DNA of 64,000 bases from Rossellomorea vietnamensis NBRC 101237 (GCF_001591825.1 NZ_BCVQ01000002.1:62001-126000); one strand, 5' to 3'. Positions 16,713-26,077 are shown, counted from the stretch's first letter. The notes: generated from the letters alone by a model not told the origin. Numbers and translations are program-made.

Positions 16713-17681
16713 ATGGAATTAAATGGACATAAATGGAAGCCTATACTAAATGGGATGAGCTATATACTAGATGAAGGTAATACTTTGACCATTTTTAATG
16801 GGGAAAAACATTACGACTTTAATGGTGCTTCAGTTGAAGATATAACAATGGTGGTGGGGGAAGTAAATGGGATCCATACAATTGAGGAAATAGCTGAAAT
16901 TACCTCCTTACCAGAGAATTATATTTTTGAAATCTTAGAATTGTTGAATAGTAAAGGGATTATTAGGTTTGACAATCTTATAAACAATATTGAATTAAAT
17001 GACGATGAAAATATTCAACTACAAAACTTATTGAGTGCTTTTTCACATAGTAAAGGAACATCCATTGAAATAATTAACTCGCTTATTAAAAAAAGAGTGA
17101 ATTTATCAGGAAATAAAAAATTGACAAAATACCTAAAAGAAAGTTTATCCAAAAAATTCTTAATTGATGAAACTCCTTCTTCTGATACCAATTTAATCGT
17201 GGGAATAGAGTATGGTGAAAATGTGGACTTCTTCAAAGAAAAATCAACTCGAGCAAAAGGGTTAAACATCCCATTTTTAAAAATAGTTGTGACTAATTCT
17301 AATGTCACGATCGGCCCTCTATTTATACCTGGTGAGACTGCTTGTTATAGTTGCTATCTGACGAGATTATATACCAACATGTCGAATCCCAAGAAAGAAT
17401 TATTATTGCGAGAAAGGTTTTATGAAAGTAGAGAAAATCTACAAGATTTGCAGATGGTATGGGGAGGGATATCTACCTCTGTTTCTTTAACTACAACCTT
17501 TATAACCAAATATTTTTCAAATAAATATCCTTGTGAAATTGTTAACCAAGAGTATTCATTTTCTTTCGAATCTATGGAAAGTACCTTTTCAACATTACTG
17601 AGAGTTCCAGGTTGCCCTGTTTGTGAGAAAAACAAAGTATATGCAACGTCAAAGAAGGATACAACGGAGGCATATGTATGA
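16713..17681 (+). CDS. E1-like leader-peptide-binding protein of the cyclodehydratase
   Basis: A 322-aa protein of the TOMM 'C protein' type (ThiF/E1-like). Residues about 30-90 form a PqqD-like RRE winged helix that grips precursor leaders (VEDITMVVGEVNG...EILELLNSKGII). The rest is an E1-like scaffold with the structural zinc motif C211-x-x-C214 and C301-x-x-C304. The scaffold lacks an obvious ATP-binding GxGxxG loop, as usual for this partner, which presents the leader to the YcaO enzyme. The stop overlaps the YcaO start (ATGA), so the two are translationally coupled and likely form a complex. The ribosome site is AGGAGA, about 7 bases upstream. Confidence 0.85.
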   Translation: MELNGHKWKPILNGMSYILDEGNTLTIFNGEKHYDFNGASVEDITMVVGEVNGIHTIEEIAEITSLPENYIFEILELLNSKGIIRFDNLINNIELNDDENIQLQNLLSAFSHSKGTSIEIINSLIKKRVNLSGNKKLTKYLKESLSKKFLIDETPSSDTNLIVGIEYGENVDFFKEKSTRAKGLNIPFLKIVVTNSNVTIGPLFIPGETACYSCYLTRLYTNMSNPKKELLLRERFYESRENLQDLQMVWGGISTSVSLTTTFITKYFSNKYPCEIVNQEYSFSFESMESTFSTLLRVPGCPVCEKNKVYATSKKDTTEAYV

Positions 17682-18958
17682 ATTTAGAAAAGGTTAAACA
17701 AGAGATTGTTAACCCGAAAATTGGGTTGATTCAAGGGTTAAAAGAGGGACTGGATATTCACCTTCCTGTACCTATGCACCTTTACACAACTTATAGGAAA
17801 TCCTTAATAGATGATAAATTCAATGAAGTTATTAAAGGAGATTTAGATGGGTTAGGTTATGACTTTGAATCAAGAGAAATTGCCCAAATCAAGGCAATAG
17901 GGGAATGCTTGGAAAGATACTGCGCCAGTTACTCTGATGAAAAAATGTTTATTAAAGGGAGTTATCATACATTAAAGGACGAGTATAAAGTGGTAGATCC
18001 TTGCTCGTTTACAAGACCTTTTCCTGAACAATATTTAGAAGTATATGGAGAACGGTATGAGATTACAAAGGATTCTGAAATGTATTGGGTGGAGAGTGTT
18101 GACGAGTTAACTGGGTTGAACACATTAGTTCCTGTGACAGCGGTTTATTTCAATTTAGGACCTAATCATTATAGTAATCATATAAGAGAAAGTATATCTA
18201 CAGGGTTGGCTGCTGGAAATTCTAAAACAATGGCGAAAGAAGGGGCAATACTAGAGTGCATTGAGAGAGACGCAATTATGATTATGTGGTTGAACAAGAT
18301 TTCTGCACCTGTAATTGACATTAGTAGTATTGAAGATGATTTCTTAAAAGACAAAGTAAAGTCATTAGAAGAAATAGGTTTTTCCACATACTTTTTAGAT
18401 ATTACCACTGATATTGAAGTACCTACTTATTTTGTTGTTATCAAGAATAATTATGAAAAAGTTCCATTCGTACAAGTTGGGGCAAAATCTCACTTTGATA
18501 GGTTCACTGCTTTAAGAGGTGCATTTTTAGAAGCAGCTGTAGGGATTAACCTTTTTACTCGTCCATTTAAAAGGGAGTTCGTTGATATTACAGATATAAA
18601 AAAAATCAACAGTATTCACGATCATATTTACTATTATGGTTTAGGTGGCGGGCAAGAAAAGTTGCAATTCTTATTCGATGGCCCGCAAAAGACCTTCACA
18701 CCGGAAACAAAAGTTCATAATATTGAGGAGTTAAAAGCCATACTTAAAGAAAAAAACTTAAATTTATATACCGTGGATGTTACGACTGAAGATGTGGAGG
18801 AACAAGGAATTCATGTGGTGAGGGCTGTCATGCCAGAATTAGCGTTTTTGGAGACTTGGCTTCCAATGCTAAATTGTAAAAGACTTACTTCAGTACCCTT
18901 AAATCTGGGATATATATTACCAGAAAGCTTTAATAAAGATCCACATCCATTCCCATAA
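17678..18958 (+). CDS. YcaO-type cyclodehydratase
   Basis: A 426-aa YcaO-family enzyme that uses ATP to activate the peptide backbone and cyclise Cys/Ser/Thr into azoline rings. The nucleotide/metal-binding motifs are present: SREIAQIKAIGECLER (about 67-82) and GLAAGNSKTMAKEGAILECIER (about 174-195, motif ending ECIER). The protein ends in DPHPFP, a match to the C-terminal PxPxP motif typical of azoline-forming YcaO proteins. It overlaps the E1-like gene by 4 bases and is followed within 25 bases by the dehydrogenase, so this is one operon. Confidence 0.9.
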   Translation: MNLEKVKQEIVNPKIGLIQGLKEGLDIHLPVPMHLYTTYRKSLIDDKFNEVIKGDLDGLGYDFESREIAQIKAIGECLERYCASYSDEKMFIKGSYHTLKDEYKVVDPCSFTRPFPEQYLEVYGERYEITKDSEMYWVESVDELTGLNTLVPVTAVYFNLGPNHYSNHIRESISTGLAAGNSKTMAKEGAILECIERDAIMIMWLNKISAPVIDISSIEDDFLKDKVKSLEEIGFSTYFLDITTDIEVPTYFVVIKNNYEKVPFVQVGAKSHFDRFTALRGAFLEAAVGINLFTRPFKREFVDITDIKKINSIHDHIYYYGLGGGQEKLQFLFDGPQKTFTPETKVHNIEELKAILKEKNLNLYTVDVTTEDVEEQGIHVVRAVMPELAFLETWLPMLNCKRLTSVPLNLGYILPESFNKDPHPFP

Positions 18959-18981
18959 AGATTGTGAAAGGAGAGTTACCT

Positions 18982-19752
18982 ATGAATACATCCCTAGAAT
19001 TTGATTTGAATTCGAGAAAACAAAAAGTGTCCTTATTCAAGACTCCACCCAATAGTTATAAAAAAGAGATTCCGAATATTAAACATTATGCAATAAAGGA
19101 GATCCCATTAAGAGTAAATAGAAATCGTATGAATTCCAGTTTACAAGACCTTTTGTTGAACAGAAAGTCCTCAGTAGAGTTAGAAGTCCGTTCACGAATT
19201 AACTTTGAAGGTTTGTCGAATATTTTATTTTATTCCTATGGGTTTATTGATAATCATCGGAAGGTAGTTCCTTCAGGAGGAGGAATGCACTCTATAAGAG
19301 CATATATTTTTATATTTAATGTGGAAGAATTGGAACCTGGATTGTACTATTTCAATAGTTTTCACAATACCCTTGAATTATTGAAACTTGGTGATTTTAG
19401 AGGGAATATAGAACAAGCTTATTATCAGAAATCTTATATTACAGAATGTTCTTTCCTCATCGTACACGTTGGCAGTTTTGAAGAACAGTATAACAAATAC
19501 GGGGATAAAGGTTATAAACTAATGCAAATGGATATGGGACACATTTCGCAAAATATTTACCTAACTTCCACTGCAAACGAAATTTCCTGCCGAGCATTGT
19601 TTGGTTACTATGAAGACGAAATGAACTGTTTGTTGGAAATTTCGAATAAGTATGAATCAGCACTTTTGACACACGCATTTGGAATTGAAAAAAAAGACTC
19701 GTTCGAAATGTTTGGTATAGATAAAAATTTAGTCTATAAGGATCGAGAATAA
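18982..19752 (+). CDS. SagB-type FMN-dependent azoline dehydrogenase
   Basis: A 256-aa nitroreductase-fold protein of the SagB type, which oxidises azolines to aromatic azoles with FMN. I use ATG 18982 because AAAGGAGAG lies 7-8 bases upstream; a GTG at 18964 is in frame but precedes that site. The FMN-binding entry motif RKSSVELEVRSRI (about 45-57), the conserved VPSGGGMHSIRAYIF segment and the GLYYFN motif are visible. Its presence predicts thiazole/oxazole rather than only thiazoline/oxazoline rings. Confidence 0.85.
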   Translation: MNTSLEFDLNSRKQKVSLFKTPPNSYKKEIPNIKHYAIKEIPLRVNRNRMNSSLQDLLLNRKSSVELEVRSRINFEGLSNILFYSYGFIDNHRKVVPSGGGMHSIRAYIFIFNVEELEPGLYYFNSFHNTLELLKLGDFRGNIEQAYYQKSYITECSFLIVHVGSFEEQYNKYGDKGYKLMQMDMGHISQNIYLTSTANEISCRALFGYYEDEMNCLLEISNKYESALLTHAFGIEKKDSFEMFGIDKNLVYKDRE

Positions 19753-19756
19753 AAAT

Positions 19757-21406
19757 ATGCAGTCTAATATGGCTTTTTTGTTTTCATTGTATAAAAGACA
19801 AACTCCTACCATTCTTCTATTTACTCTTACGACTTCCATCATGTTGTTTACTACAATTGGTATACCTTTAGTAATCAAATATATTATTGATTCTGTGTCA
19901 GAAGGCAATTATCTTGAATTTTTCCAAGAGAGCATGGATATCATTATAATAGGTATTTTAGTATATATATCCTTAATTTATTTAAATATATTCTTGGAAA
20001 ATTCACTTTCCGTTAAGAGTAATTTGTATTTAAGAAGAGAAGTTAATCAAGTGATAAGAAAATCTAAATATACTAGTTTAATTAGTCAAAAATCGAATAT
20101 TATACAACTGATTACAAATGATATACCAGTTTGTCAGGGGATTTTTAATAGTGTTCTTTTAAATTTAATGTTAGAGATTATCATTTTTATTACTACATTT
20201 TTTATTCTACTATCACTAAATGTGAAGTTTACACTTATTTTAGTCTGTTTTCTTCCAGTCTATTTCTTTATTTATAGATATTATAATAGAAAAATCAAGA
20301 ATAATAGTTCGATCAGTTTGGACCTTAGAGATGATCTGACTAGCGTAAGTCAAAGAATTCAGAATAACCTTATGGTCTATAAAACATCGAATAATGAAAA
20401 TCCTCTTTATGGAGAATACTCCATGTCAGTTAATAACATATCTAAGAATCAGAAAAGCAGGGGAGGAATAGTAGCGGGATTAAGTGTTGTTACCACTTTG
20501 CTATTTTTATTAATTAGTCTTTTCATTTTATATTTTGGCCTATTAGACGTTGAGAATGGAAGACTATCCTATGGAGAATTTGTTGCATGTATATTGTATA
20601 TTTTCCGCTTTTTTACACCTCTTAGAAGAATCTCAGATTATTTTGTGAAATTAAAGGTAAGTCTTCTATCAGTTGAACGAGTAAAAGCTTTTTTGAATAA
20701 CGAGCTGGAAGTAAGTCAAGTAGGGCAACAAACAGTTTTCTCGGCAGAATCAAAACAAGACATTTCGTTAGATGACTCACGGGTATATATCGAAAATGCA
20801 GAAATTATTAAGGGCATCACAGGTAGTATAAGAAGAGGAAACATTAACATCTTGAAAGGTGAAAATGCTATAGGGAAAACGACGTTGGTATTGTCATTAC
20901 TCAAACTATACCAATCAGAAAATATTTTCATGGACAATATTAATATTAACTCCCTTCCCAATAAAGACCTAAGAGAAAGTATAGGGGTAGTCTTCCAAAC
21001 ACCAGAATTTCTAAGTACTACAGTAAAAGAAGAATTGGATCATTATCGGAAGTATTTTGCGATAAAAGAGTCCTCTGAAAAACTGAAAGAAATAGTAGAA
21101 GAGGCAACAAGAACTTTATTAAAACAACTTCCACTAAACTCTGAAATTCAAGCCCTATCCGGAGGGAAGAAACAGTTGTTATCTATCGTTTGTCAACTCA
21201 ATAAACTTCCCAATATATTAATCTTAGATGAAGCAATGGCTAATTTAGATAGTAATACGAAGAATAGGGTTATTAAAGTTTTAATTCAGTTACAAAGTTA
21301 TATGAACATCATCGTCATTGAACATAATATCCAGGGATTAGAAGGAAATGTTTTGAATTTAAGCAGTGGAGTTAATAGTTCTAGAAAATTGGAGGTAGTA
21401 ACATGA
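19757..21406 (+). CDS. ABC transporter (fused membrane and ATPase domains), likely peptide exporter
   Basis: A 549-aa half-transporter with six predicted membrane helices (about 15-300) and a C-terminal ATPase domain. ATPase motifs: Walker A GENAIGKT (about 368-375), signature LSGGKKQ (about 467-473), Walker B ILILDEA (about 489-495) and the switch His in IEHN. There is no N-terminal C39 peptidase domain, so it exports but does not cleave the leader. As a homodimer it probably secretes the mature modified peptide and may give self-protection. It overlaps the next gene by 4 bases. Confidence 0.88.
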   Translation: MQSNMAFLFSLYKRQTPTILLFTLTTSIMLFTTIGIPLVIKYIIDSVSEGNYLEFFQESMDIIIIGILVYISLIYLNIFLENSLSVKSNLYLRREVNQVIRKSKYTSLISQKSNIIQLITNDIPVCQGIFNSVLLNLMLEIIIFITTFFILLSLNVKFTLILVCFLPVYFFIYRYYNRKIKNNSSISLDLRDDLTSVSQRIQNNLMVYKTSNNENPLYGEYSMSVNNISKNQKSRGGIVAGLSVVTTLLFLLISLFILYFGLLDVENGRLSYGEFVACILYIFRFFTPLRRISDYFVKLKVSLLSVERVKAFLNNELEVSQVGQQTVFSAESKQDISLDDSRVYIENAEIIKGITGSIRRGNINILKGENAIGKTTLVLSLLKLYQSENIFMDNININSLPNKDLRESIGVVFQTPEFLSTTVKEELDHYRKYFAIKESSEKLKEIVEEATRTLLKQLPLNSEIQALSGGKKQLLSIVCQLNKLPNILILDEAMANLDSNTKNRVIKVLIQLQSYMNIIVIEHNIQGLEGNVLNLSSGVNSSRKLEVVT

Positions 21407-22407
21407 GTTATATTATAGATAATTATCCATCTTATAAAGGGCTACATTGTACTTCAACCATACTGCAGGAACTTAGTAATTTTTACGGGAATAACTTATC
21501 TGAAGCTATGTGTTTTGGATTGGGGAGTGGCCTTAGTTTTAGTTATTTTTCATATACTGACAGGTTTCCCAGGTTAATTCATACTAGAACGCCTATGTTA
21601 GAGAAAAACTTCTTAGATAATGTGGGATATAAGGATTTCAGATGGAATTATAGAGAAAACATTGATTTGAACCAAATGATAGAGAATATAAATAAGGATA
21701 TACCTATTATTGCCATTACAGAAACCAGTCAGCTAGGTTTCCATTATGGTGATAAAGTTAACATTGCTTCACACACCATAAGTATCATAGGATATGATCT
21801 TTCTACACAAGAATTTTACATTAGTGATTATATCAATAATGGAGTGATTCCAATCAAGATGAAAAACTTTATAAGAGCAGCAGGTGTTGCGAAAATGCCT
21901 TTTACAGAAAAAAATATTTGGGCACCAATTACTCCATTTTCTGTGGATCTGCATGAATCGATCAACAGTGCCATTTTTTATAATTCTAAGCATATGTTGC
22001 AGGAGATTAATCCCAATTGTGGAATTAGTGGAATAAGGAAGTTATCTGAGGAAATTTTATATTGGCCAGGATTACCTGAATGGGAAGGTTGTTGTTTAGG
22101 AACATATCTCATCCTTGAAAAAGTGGGATCTGGTGGGGGAGGTTTCAGAAATTTATATTATAGATTTTTGAAAGAGGTTGAAGAAAGAATACCTGAATAT
22201 AAATCGGTGAACGCTTCTGAAACAATGAATGAATTATACAATTTGTATAAACAAATAGCTAAAATATTTTTTAGATGTGGGCGTAGTAAAGACTCGAAAT
22301 ATTTGTTGGAAATAAAAGAACTTCTAGAAGAATTATATGAAGTTGAAAAGAATTTCTGGACAAAAATCAAGATGGTGTCGGGACAGTTACAACAACAATT
22401 AATCTGA
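21403..22407 (+). CDS. BtrH-like protein (BtrH_N/DUF4872-type) in the peptide cluster
   Basis: A 334-aa cytosolic protein that resembles the BtrH N-terminal family (butirosin acyltransferase-like) followed by a DUF4872-like helical part. A possible catalytic set is visible: Cys16 in GLHCTSTI, His124 in ASHTISIIGYD and an Asp in SDY near residue 140, the order of a papain-like Cys-His-Asp centre. BtrH uses this fold for acyl transfer; related folds are peptidases. In this cluster it could remove the leader, acylate the peptide, or crosslink it. It overlaps the transporter gene by 4 bases, so it belongs to the operon. The family is fairly sure; the function here is open. Confidence 0.65.
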   Translation: MSYIIDNYPSYKGLHCTSTILQELSNFYGNNLSEAMCFGLGSGLSFSYFSYTDRFPRLIHTRTPMLEKNFLDNVGYKDFRWNYRENIDLNQMIENINKDIPIIAITETSQLGFHYGDKVNIASHTISIIGYDLSTQEFYISDYINNGVIPIKMKNFIRAAGVAKMPFTEKNIWAPITPFSVDLHESINSAIFYNSKHMLQEINPNCGISGIRKLSEEILYWPGLPEWEGCCLGTYLILEKVGSGGGGFRNLYYRFLKEVEERIPEYKSVNASETMNELYNLYKQIAKIFFRCGRSKDSKYLLEIKELLEELYEVEKNFWTKIKMVSGQLQQQLI

Positions 22408-22427
22408 CAAAATTGAAAGGATTAAAC

Positions 22428-23090
22428 ATGAAAAAAATCTCTGATTTTTCGAAGCAACTCCTACAGTTTTTGGGCATCATAATATGCAGCATTTTGATTT
22501 TTGCAACCATTAAACCCTCATTCTTCACATGGTATAATTCTAGTTTAATTGCTTCAATTATGATATTTCTTTCTCTTTATCTTTTTTATCATTTGAGAAA
22601 GTATCTAAGAAAAAGTTTGGTTATCAAACCCTTTAAATCCGTTGATACATATGTATACATTCTTTTGAGTTTCCTTATTTTGTTTTTCACTACCATTTAT
22701 CTATATGATATGCCTTTAAAATCTACCTTTGAATTACTAACGAGCACTTCAAGAAAGTATTTCCTGGCAACTCCTGGCCAAATCGCTCTATTTATCATAG
22801 GGACAGGAATACTGGCACCAATTTGGGAAGAGATGTTTTTTAAGGGGCTTTTATTAAGAAAGCTCATGGAAAAAACCAATTCCTTTATCGCTTTATTTGT
22901 GGTGATATTTATTTTTCCGGTAGTTCATATTAGTGGATTATACGACAATTTCACAAAAGACTTATTTATGATTTTTTTGGCAGGTACACTAACCTCATTG
23001 CTGTATTTGAAAACGAAGTCTGTATTTCCATCTATCATCCTCCATGTTATATGGAATTTGTTCTTTATCTTTTATTGGAATTATATCTAA
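22428..23090 (+). CDS. CPBP-family intramembrane metalloprotease
   Basis: A 220-aa membrane protein with about 7-8 hydrophobic segments. ATG 22428 is preferred (GAAAGGA 7-8 bases upstream); a TTG at 22413 is in frame but precedes the ribosome site. The CPBP (Abi) motifs are visible: EEMFFKGLLLRKL (about 134-146; the usual Arg of EExxxR is Lys), a His in VVHISG, and HVIWNLFF near the C-terminus. In bacteriocin clusters such proteases act in leader removal or in self-immunity; which one here cannot be told. The last part of the gene is close to the next start (17 bases). Confidence 0.8.
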   Translation: MKKISDFSKQLLQFLGIIICSILIFATIKPSFFTWYNSSLIASIMIFLSLYLFYHLRKYLRKSLVIKPFKSVDTYVYILLSFLILFFTTIYLYDMPLKSTFELLTSTSRKYFLATPGQIALFIIGTGILAPIWEEMFFKGLLLRKLMEKTNSFIALFVVIFIFPVVHISGLYDNFTKDLFMIFLAGTLTSLLYLKTKSVFPSIILHVIWNLFFIFYWNYI

Positions 23091-23106
23091 GCTGGGAGAG
23101 TCAGAC

Positions 23107-23544
23107 ATGTTTATCATAGCATTCTTTAATATCTTTTTTGGAATTTTCGTCATCGTACTAACGTCCAAATTGTGGGAGAAGTTAGAATCGTGGTTCTATA
23201 TTAAGCTTTCTGGAAAATTAAAGAAGCATACGTTATTTTTATTTTTAACACTGGTTATCTTTCTGATACTAAATTCTGTTATAGTAACGATTGAGTTCGT
23301 ATTCCATTATAGTTTTATAAATACTATGTTTGTGGCAAGCTTTATTTTAATGACGATTAACTTTTTCTCCCCATTTTACTCCAGCCATATGCTAAATGAA
23401 GAAAGAGTGTTTATGAAATATGCTATCAAGATTTCTTCTGATAAACCTTTTACAATCTTTTCAATTACCATCACTCCTTTTTTTATTGCTTCTTTGGGTA
23501 TATTCCTGGTCACGGCAATTTTAACCGTGAGGCTCTATTATTAG
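23107..23544 (+). CDS. Small multispanning membrane protein, possible immunity protein
   Basis: A 145-aa product with four hydrophobic segments (about 1-22, 38-62, 68-90, 118-143). The ATG at 23107 is preceded by GGGAGAG and begins just after the CPBP gene; an upstream in-frame ATG at 23044 lies inside that gene. No family is recognised. As the last gene of the peptide operon with only membrane helices and basic loops, it may be an immunity or transport accessory protein, which is inference from position only. Confidence 0.6.
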   Translation: MFIIAFFNIFFGIFVIVLTSKLWEKLESWFYIKLSGKLKKHTLFLFLTLVIFLILNSVIVTIEFVFHYSFINTMFVASFILMTINFFSPFYSSHMLNEERVFMKYAIKISSDKPFTIFSITITPFFIASLGIFLVTAILTVRLYY

Positions 23545-23589
23545 GGGTATCGAAATTACTTATCTGTGGACTTTATATCTTTTTGGAGG

Positions 23590-23645
23590 AACAAAAGCAG
23601 GACCTGAAGGAGGTATTACCCTACCCTTCAGGTCCTGCTTTTGTT
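23590..23645. terminator. Large bidirectional terminator ending the peptide cluster
   Basis: A 21-bp perfect inverted repeat (AACAAAAGCAGGACCTGAAGG and complement) with a 14-base loop, A-rich and T-rich flanks, between two convergent genes. Confidence 0.9.
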
Positions 23646-23651
23646 AAACGG

Positions 23652-24449
23652 CTATTTTGAAACAAAATACCTTATTAGGTAACCGGCCCACAAATCATGT
23701 CCCTTCTCACTAGGAACATCCTTTGACTCCGCCAGATACTCCTGCAATGCCTCGTCATCGCTAGCTGGCCATGCAGACCAGTGATCCAGATAGGTCAGGC
23801 TGCTTTCTTCTGCGAACGCTTTAAGTTCATCGACCTGCTTGGGGTAGAATACCGCTCCGTATAAAGGTGTCCCCGGCTGGAGGATGAGGGTGACCTCTTT
23901 GTTCGCTTCCTGTAGATCCGAAAGGAAACTATTGATGCTGTAAGCCGTATCCTCTGCAGATACTCCGACCGTATTATCCTTTAATGTGAAAGGCTCCCAG
24001 AGGACGAGGTCCGGCTTATAGGAAACGACCTCTTCAGAAGTAGCGCTATACATAAACTCGGTGGAGGTTTCGTCTGTTTGGAATAGGTTTACGTCAATGT
24101 GATCTCCGTATGTTTGTGTAAGCTCCTGCTTAAGCAGATCACTCCAGCCACCTGCAGCAGCACCAAGGGCGGGTGAACCGACGATGGCTACCTTGTATGG
24201 CTCGTTAGACTTGACGGCCTCTAGAAACTGCTTACGTGCCTTCTCCGGCCAGTTGCCGGTCAGTTCTTCATAGGAAGGTTCGGAACCCTTTTCTGTTTCA
24301 GTTACTGGGGAAATGGTTTCGGTATCACTCACCTTCGTATCGACAGGGCCTTCAGCTGCCATTTTTGTCCGCTCCTGCCAGTAGATATTTCCGAGAATCA
24401 GAAAAGCGATGGTGAGGATTGCTAATAAAAATAGAGATGCGTTCTTCAT
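23652..24449 (-). CDS. SGNH/GDSL-hydrolase-like membrane-anchored protein
   Basis: A 265-aa protein with an N-terminal membrane anchor (about 4-22), an acidic linker (about 30-70) and an extracytoplasmic SGNH-like domain. Block I reads VGSPALGAAAGGW (about 93-105) instead of GDSL, and the C-terminal block has SEKGHDLWA with the catalytic-type His. Such proteins occur next to Bacillus exopolysaccharide loci and may remove acyl groups from polysaccharide or wall. ATG 24449 is used, with GGAGG 9 bases upstream; a TTG directly before it is also in frame. It is divergent from the exopolysaccharide operon that begins at 24646. Activity is unproven because block I is atypical. Confidence 0.7.
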   Translation of the reverse strand: MKNASLFLLAILTIAFLILGNIYWQERTKMAAEGPVDTKVSDTETISPVTETEKGSEPSYEELTGNWPEKARKQFLEAVKSNEPYKVAIVGSPALGAAAGGWSDLLKQELTQTYGDHIDVNLFQTDETSTEFMYSATSEEVVSYKPDLVLWEPFTLKDNTVGVSAEDTAYSINSFLSDLQEANKEVTLILQPGTPLYGAVFYPKQVDELKAFAEESSLTYLDHWSAWPASDDEALQEYLAESKDVPSEKGHDLWAGYLIRYFVSK

Positions 24450-24605
24450 CAATGTGAGCCTCCGTATATATACCCATCTAAGTAATTATTACCAGTTTTG
24501 GTATGGGGGTATTCACTGAATGGGATGTATAGTTTAATAGAGTAAAGCATATTTTTACAAGTATATTAAAATTATGACAATAACTCACAGAAAAAACAAC
24601 AGGAT

Positions 24606-24615
24606 ATGATATAAT
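24606..24615 (+). promoter_or_regulatory. Extended -10 promoter of the exopolysaccharide operon
   Basis: TGATATAAT (TATAAT at 24610-24615, TG one base before) lies 30 bases before the first start codon; no good -35 is seen, as is common with an extended -10. Confidence 0.5.
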
Positions 24616-24645
24616 GATAGATATTTTTGCCCTTAGGAGGAAATT

Positions 24646-25386
24646 ATGGAAGAAACAATAAGCTTGCGCGAATTGATGGATACATTAAAGAAACGAATGC
24701 AGTTGATCATACTCATTACCCTGACAGCCATCTTAGTAAGCGGAGGGGTCAGCTATTTTCTATTAACCCCTGTTTACCAATCTTCGACACAGCTGTTAGT
24801 CAATCAGGCAAAGTCTGATCAGCCTGTCTTGAATCAAGGTGAAATCCAAGCGAATCTGCAATTGATGAAAACGTATAACGTCATTATTAAAAGTCCTACC
24901 ATTCTGGATCAAGTCATTAAAGGTTTAGATCTTGACATGACGACCTCTCAATTAAATGAAAAAATTACCGTCGGCAGTGAGGCAGATTCACAGGTCATCA
25001 ATCTATCAGTACAGGACACAGATCCTGAGAAAGCAGCAGAAATAGCCAACAAAACAGCTTCTGTCTTTCAGAAAGAAATCCCGAATATCATGAATGTCGA
25101 CAACGTCAGTATCCTGGCAAAGGCTGAAGTGGGAGAAAAACAATCACCAATCAAGCCTAAGCCCCTTTTGAACATCGCAATCGCTACGGTAGTAGGGTTG
25201 ATGATCGGTGTCGGACTTGCGTTCTTGCTCGAATTCCTGGACAACACGATCAAAACGGAACAGGAAGTCGAGAAGCTGTTGGGCGTACCGGTTCTTGGTT
25301 CAATCACCCGGATAGACGATCAGCATGAAAAGAAATCGAGCCGGATGGACCGGAAATCAAGCGTAAGAGGTGAGACCATTGGCTAA
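24646..25386 (+). CDS. Wzz/YwqC-type chain-length modulator and kinase activator
   Basis: A 246-aa membrane protein of the Wzz/YwqC/CapA family. Two membrane segments (about 20-40 and 172-195) bracket an extracytoplasmic loop; the second is preceded by the proline-rich motif SPIKPKPLLN typical for the family, and the short cytosolic tail activates the partner tyrosine kinase. The ribosome site TTAGGAGG is 6-7 bases before ATG. The 3' end overlaps the kinase start. Role: control of exopolysaccharide chain length and export together with the next two genes. Confidence 0.88.
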   Translation: MEETISLRELMDTLKKRMQLIILITLTAILVSGGVSYFLLTPVYQSSTQLLVNQAKSDQPVLNQGEIQANLQLMKTYNVIIKSPTILDQVIKGLDLDMTTSQLNEKITVGSEADSQVINLSVQDTDPEKAAEIANKTASVFQKEIPNIMNVDNVSILAKAEVGEKQSPIKPKPLLNIAIATVVGLMIGVGLAFLLEFLDNTIKTEQEVEKLLGVPVLGSITRIDDQHEKKSSRMDRKSSVRGETIG

Positions 25387-26071
25387 GAAAATGAAGCAGA
25401 TGAACAATCAACGGAAACTGATTACGAAAACACAACCCAAGTCTCCAATTTCCGAGCAGTATAAGACGATCCGGACCAATATCAACTTCTCATCGGTCGA
25501 TCAGGAGATTCGATCCCTGATGGTGTCATCAGCCGGTCCAGGTGAAGGGAAATCGACGACAGCAGCCAATCTTGCCGTGGTGTTTGCACAAGAAGGCAAG
25601 AAGGTCCTTCTGGTAGATGCAGATATGCGTAAACCAACTGCTCATTATACATTCGGATTGAATAATACATTCGGGCTAACCAATGTGTTGACACGCCAAA
25701 AAGAGCTAACAGAAGTCACAAATACGACAGATGTACCCGATATGGACGTACTGACATGCGGACCGATCCCTCCGAATCCAGCTGAACTGCTCAGTTCGAG
25801 AGCCATGGTTCACTTCCTGGAAGAAGCGTATAAGCATTACAGCATGGTCATCTTTGATACCCCGCCGATCCTGGCTGTATCCGATGGACAGGTGCTGGCG
25901 AATCAATGTGATGGATCGATTCTCGTGGTCAGCTCGGGTACCACTGAAATTGAAGGAGCACAGAAGGCGAAAGAAACCTTGGATTCTGCCAAAGCTAAGC
26001 TTCTAGGTGTCGTGCTGAACAATCGTGAAATCAAAGATACGAGCTATTATTACTATTATGGAAAAAAATAG
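25379..26071 (+). CDS. Bacterial tyrosine kinase (YwqD/CpsD type)
   Basis: A 230-aa cytosolic BY-kinase. Start is TTG at 25379: AAGAGGTG lies 6-7 bases upstream and the product begins MAKKMKQ; a GTG at 25370 overlaps the ribosome site. The gene overlaps the Wzz-type gene by 8 bases. Walker A is in GPGEGKSTTAANL (about 50-62), Walker A' is LLVDADMRKP (about 79-88) and Walker B is VIFDTPP. The C-terminus carries the tyrosine cluster SYYYYYGKK that is autophosphorylated. It forms a complex with the membrane activator and regulates polysaccharide assembly. Confidence 0.9.
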   Translation: MAKKMKQMNNQRKLITKTQPKSPISEQYKTIRTNINFSSVDQEIRSLMVSSAGPGEGKSTTAANLAVVFAQEGKKVLLVDADMRKPTAHYTFGLNNTFGLTNVLTRQKELTEVTNTTDVPDMDVLTCGPIPPNPAELLSSRAMVHFLEEAYKHYSMVIFDTPPILAVSDGQVLANQCDGSILVVSSGTTEIEGAQKAKETLDSAKAKLLGVVLNNREIKDTSYYYYYGKK

Positions 26072-26077
26072 AATCAA

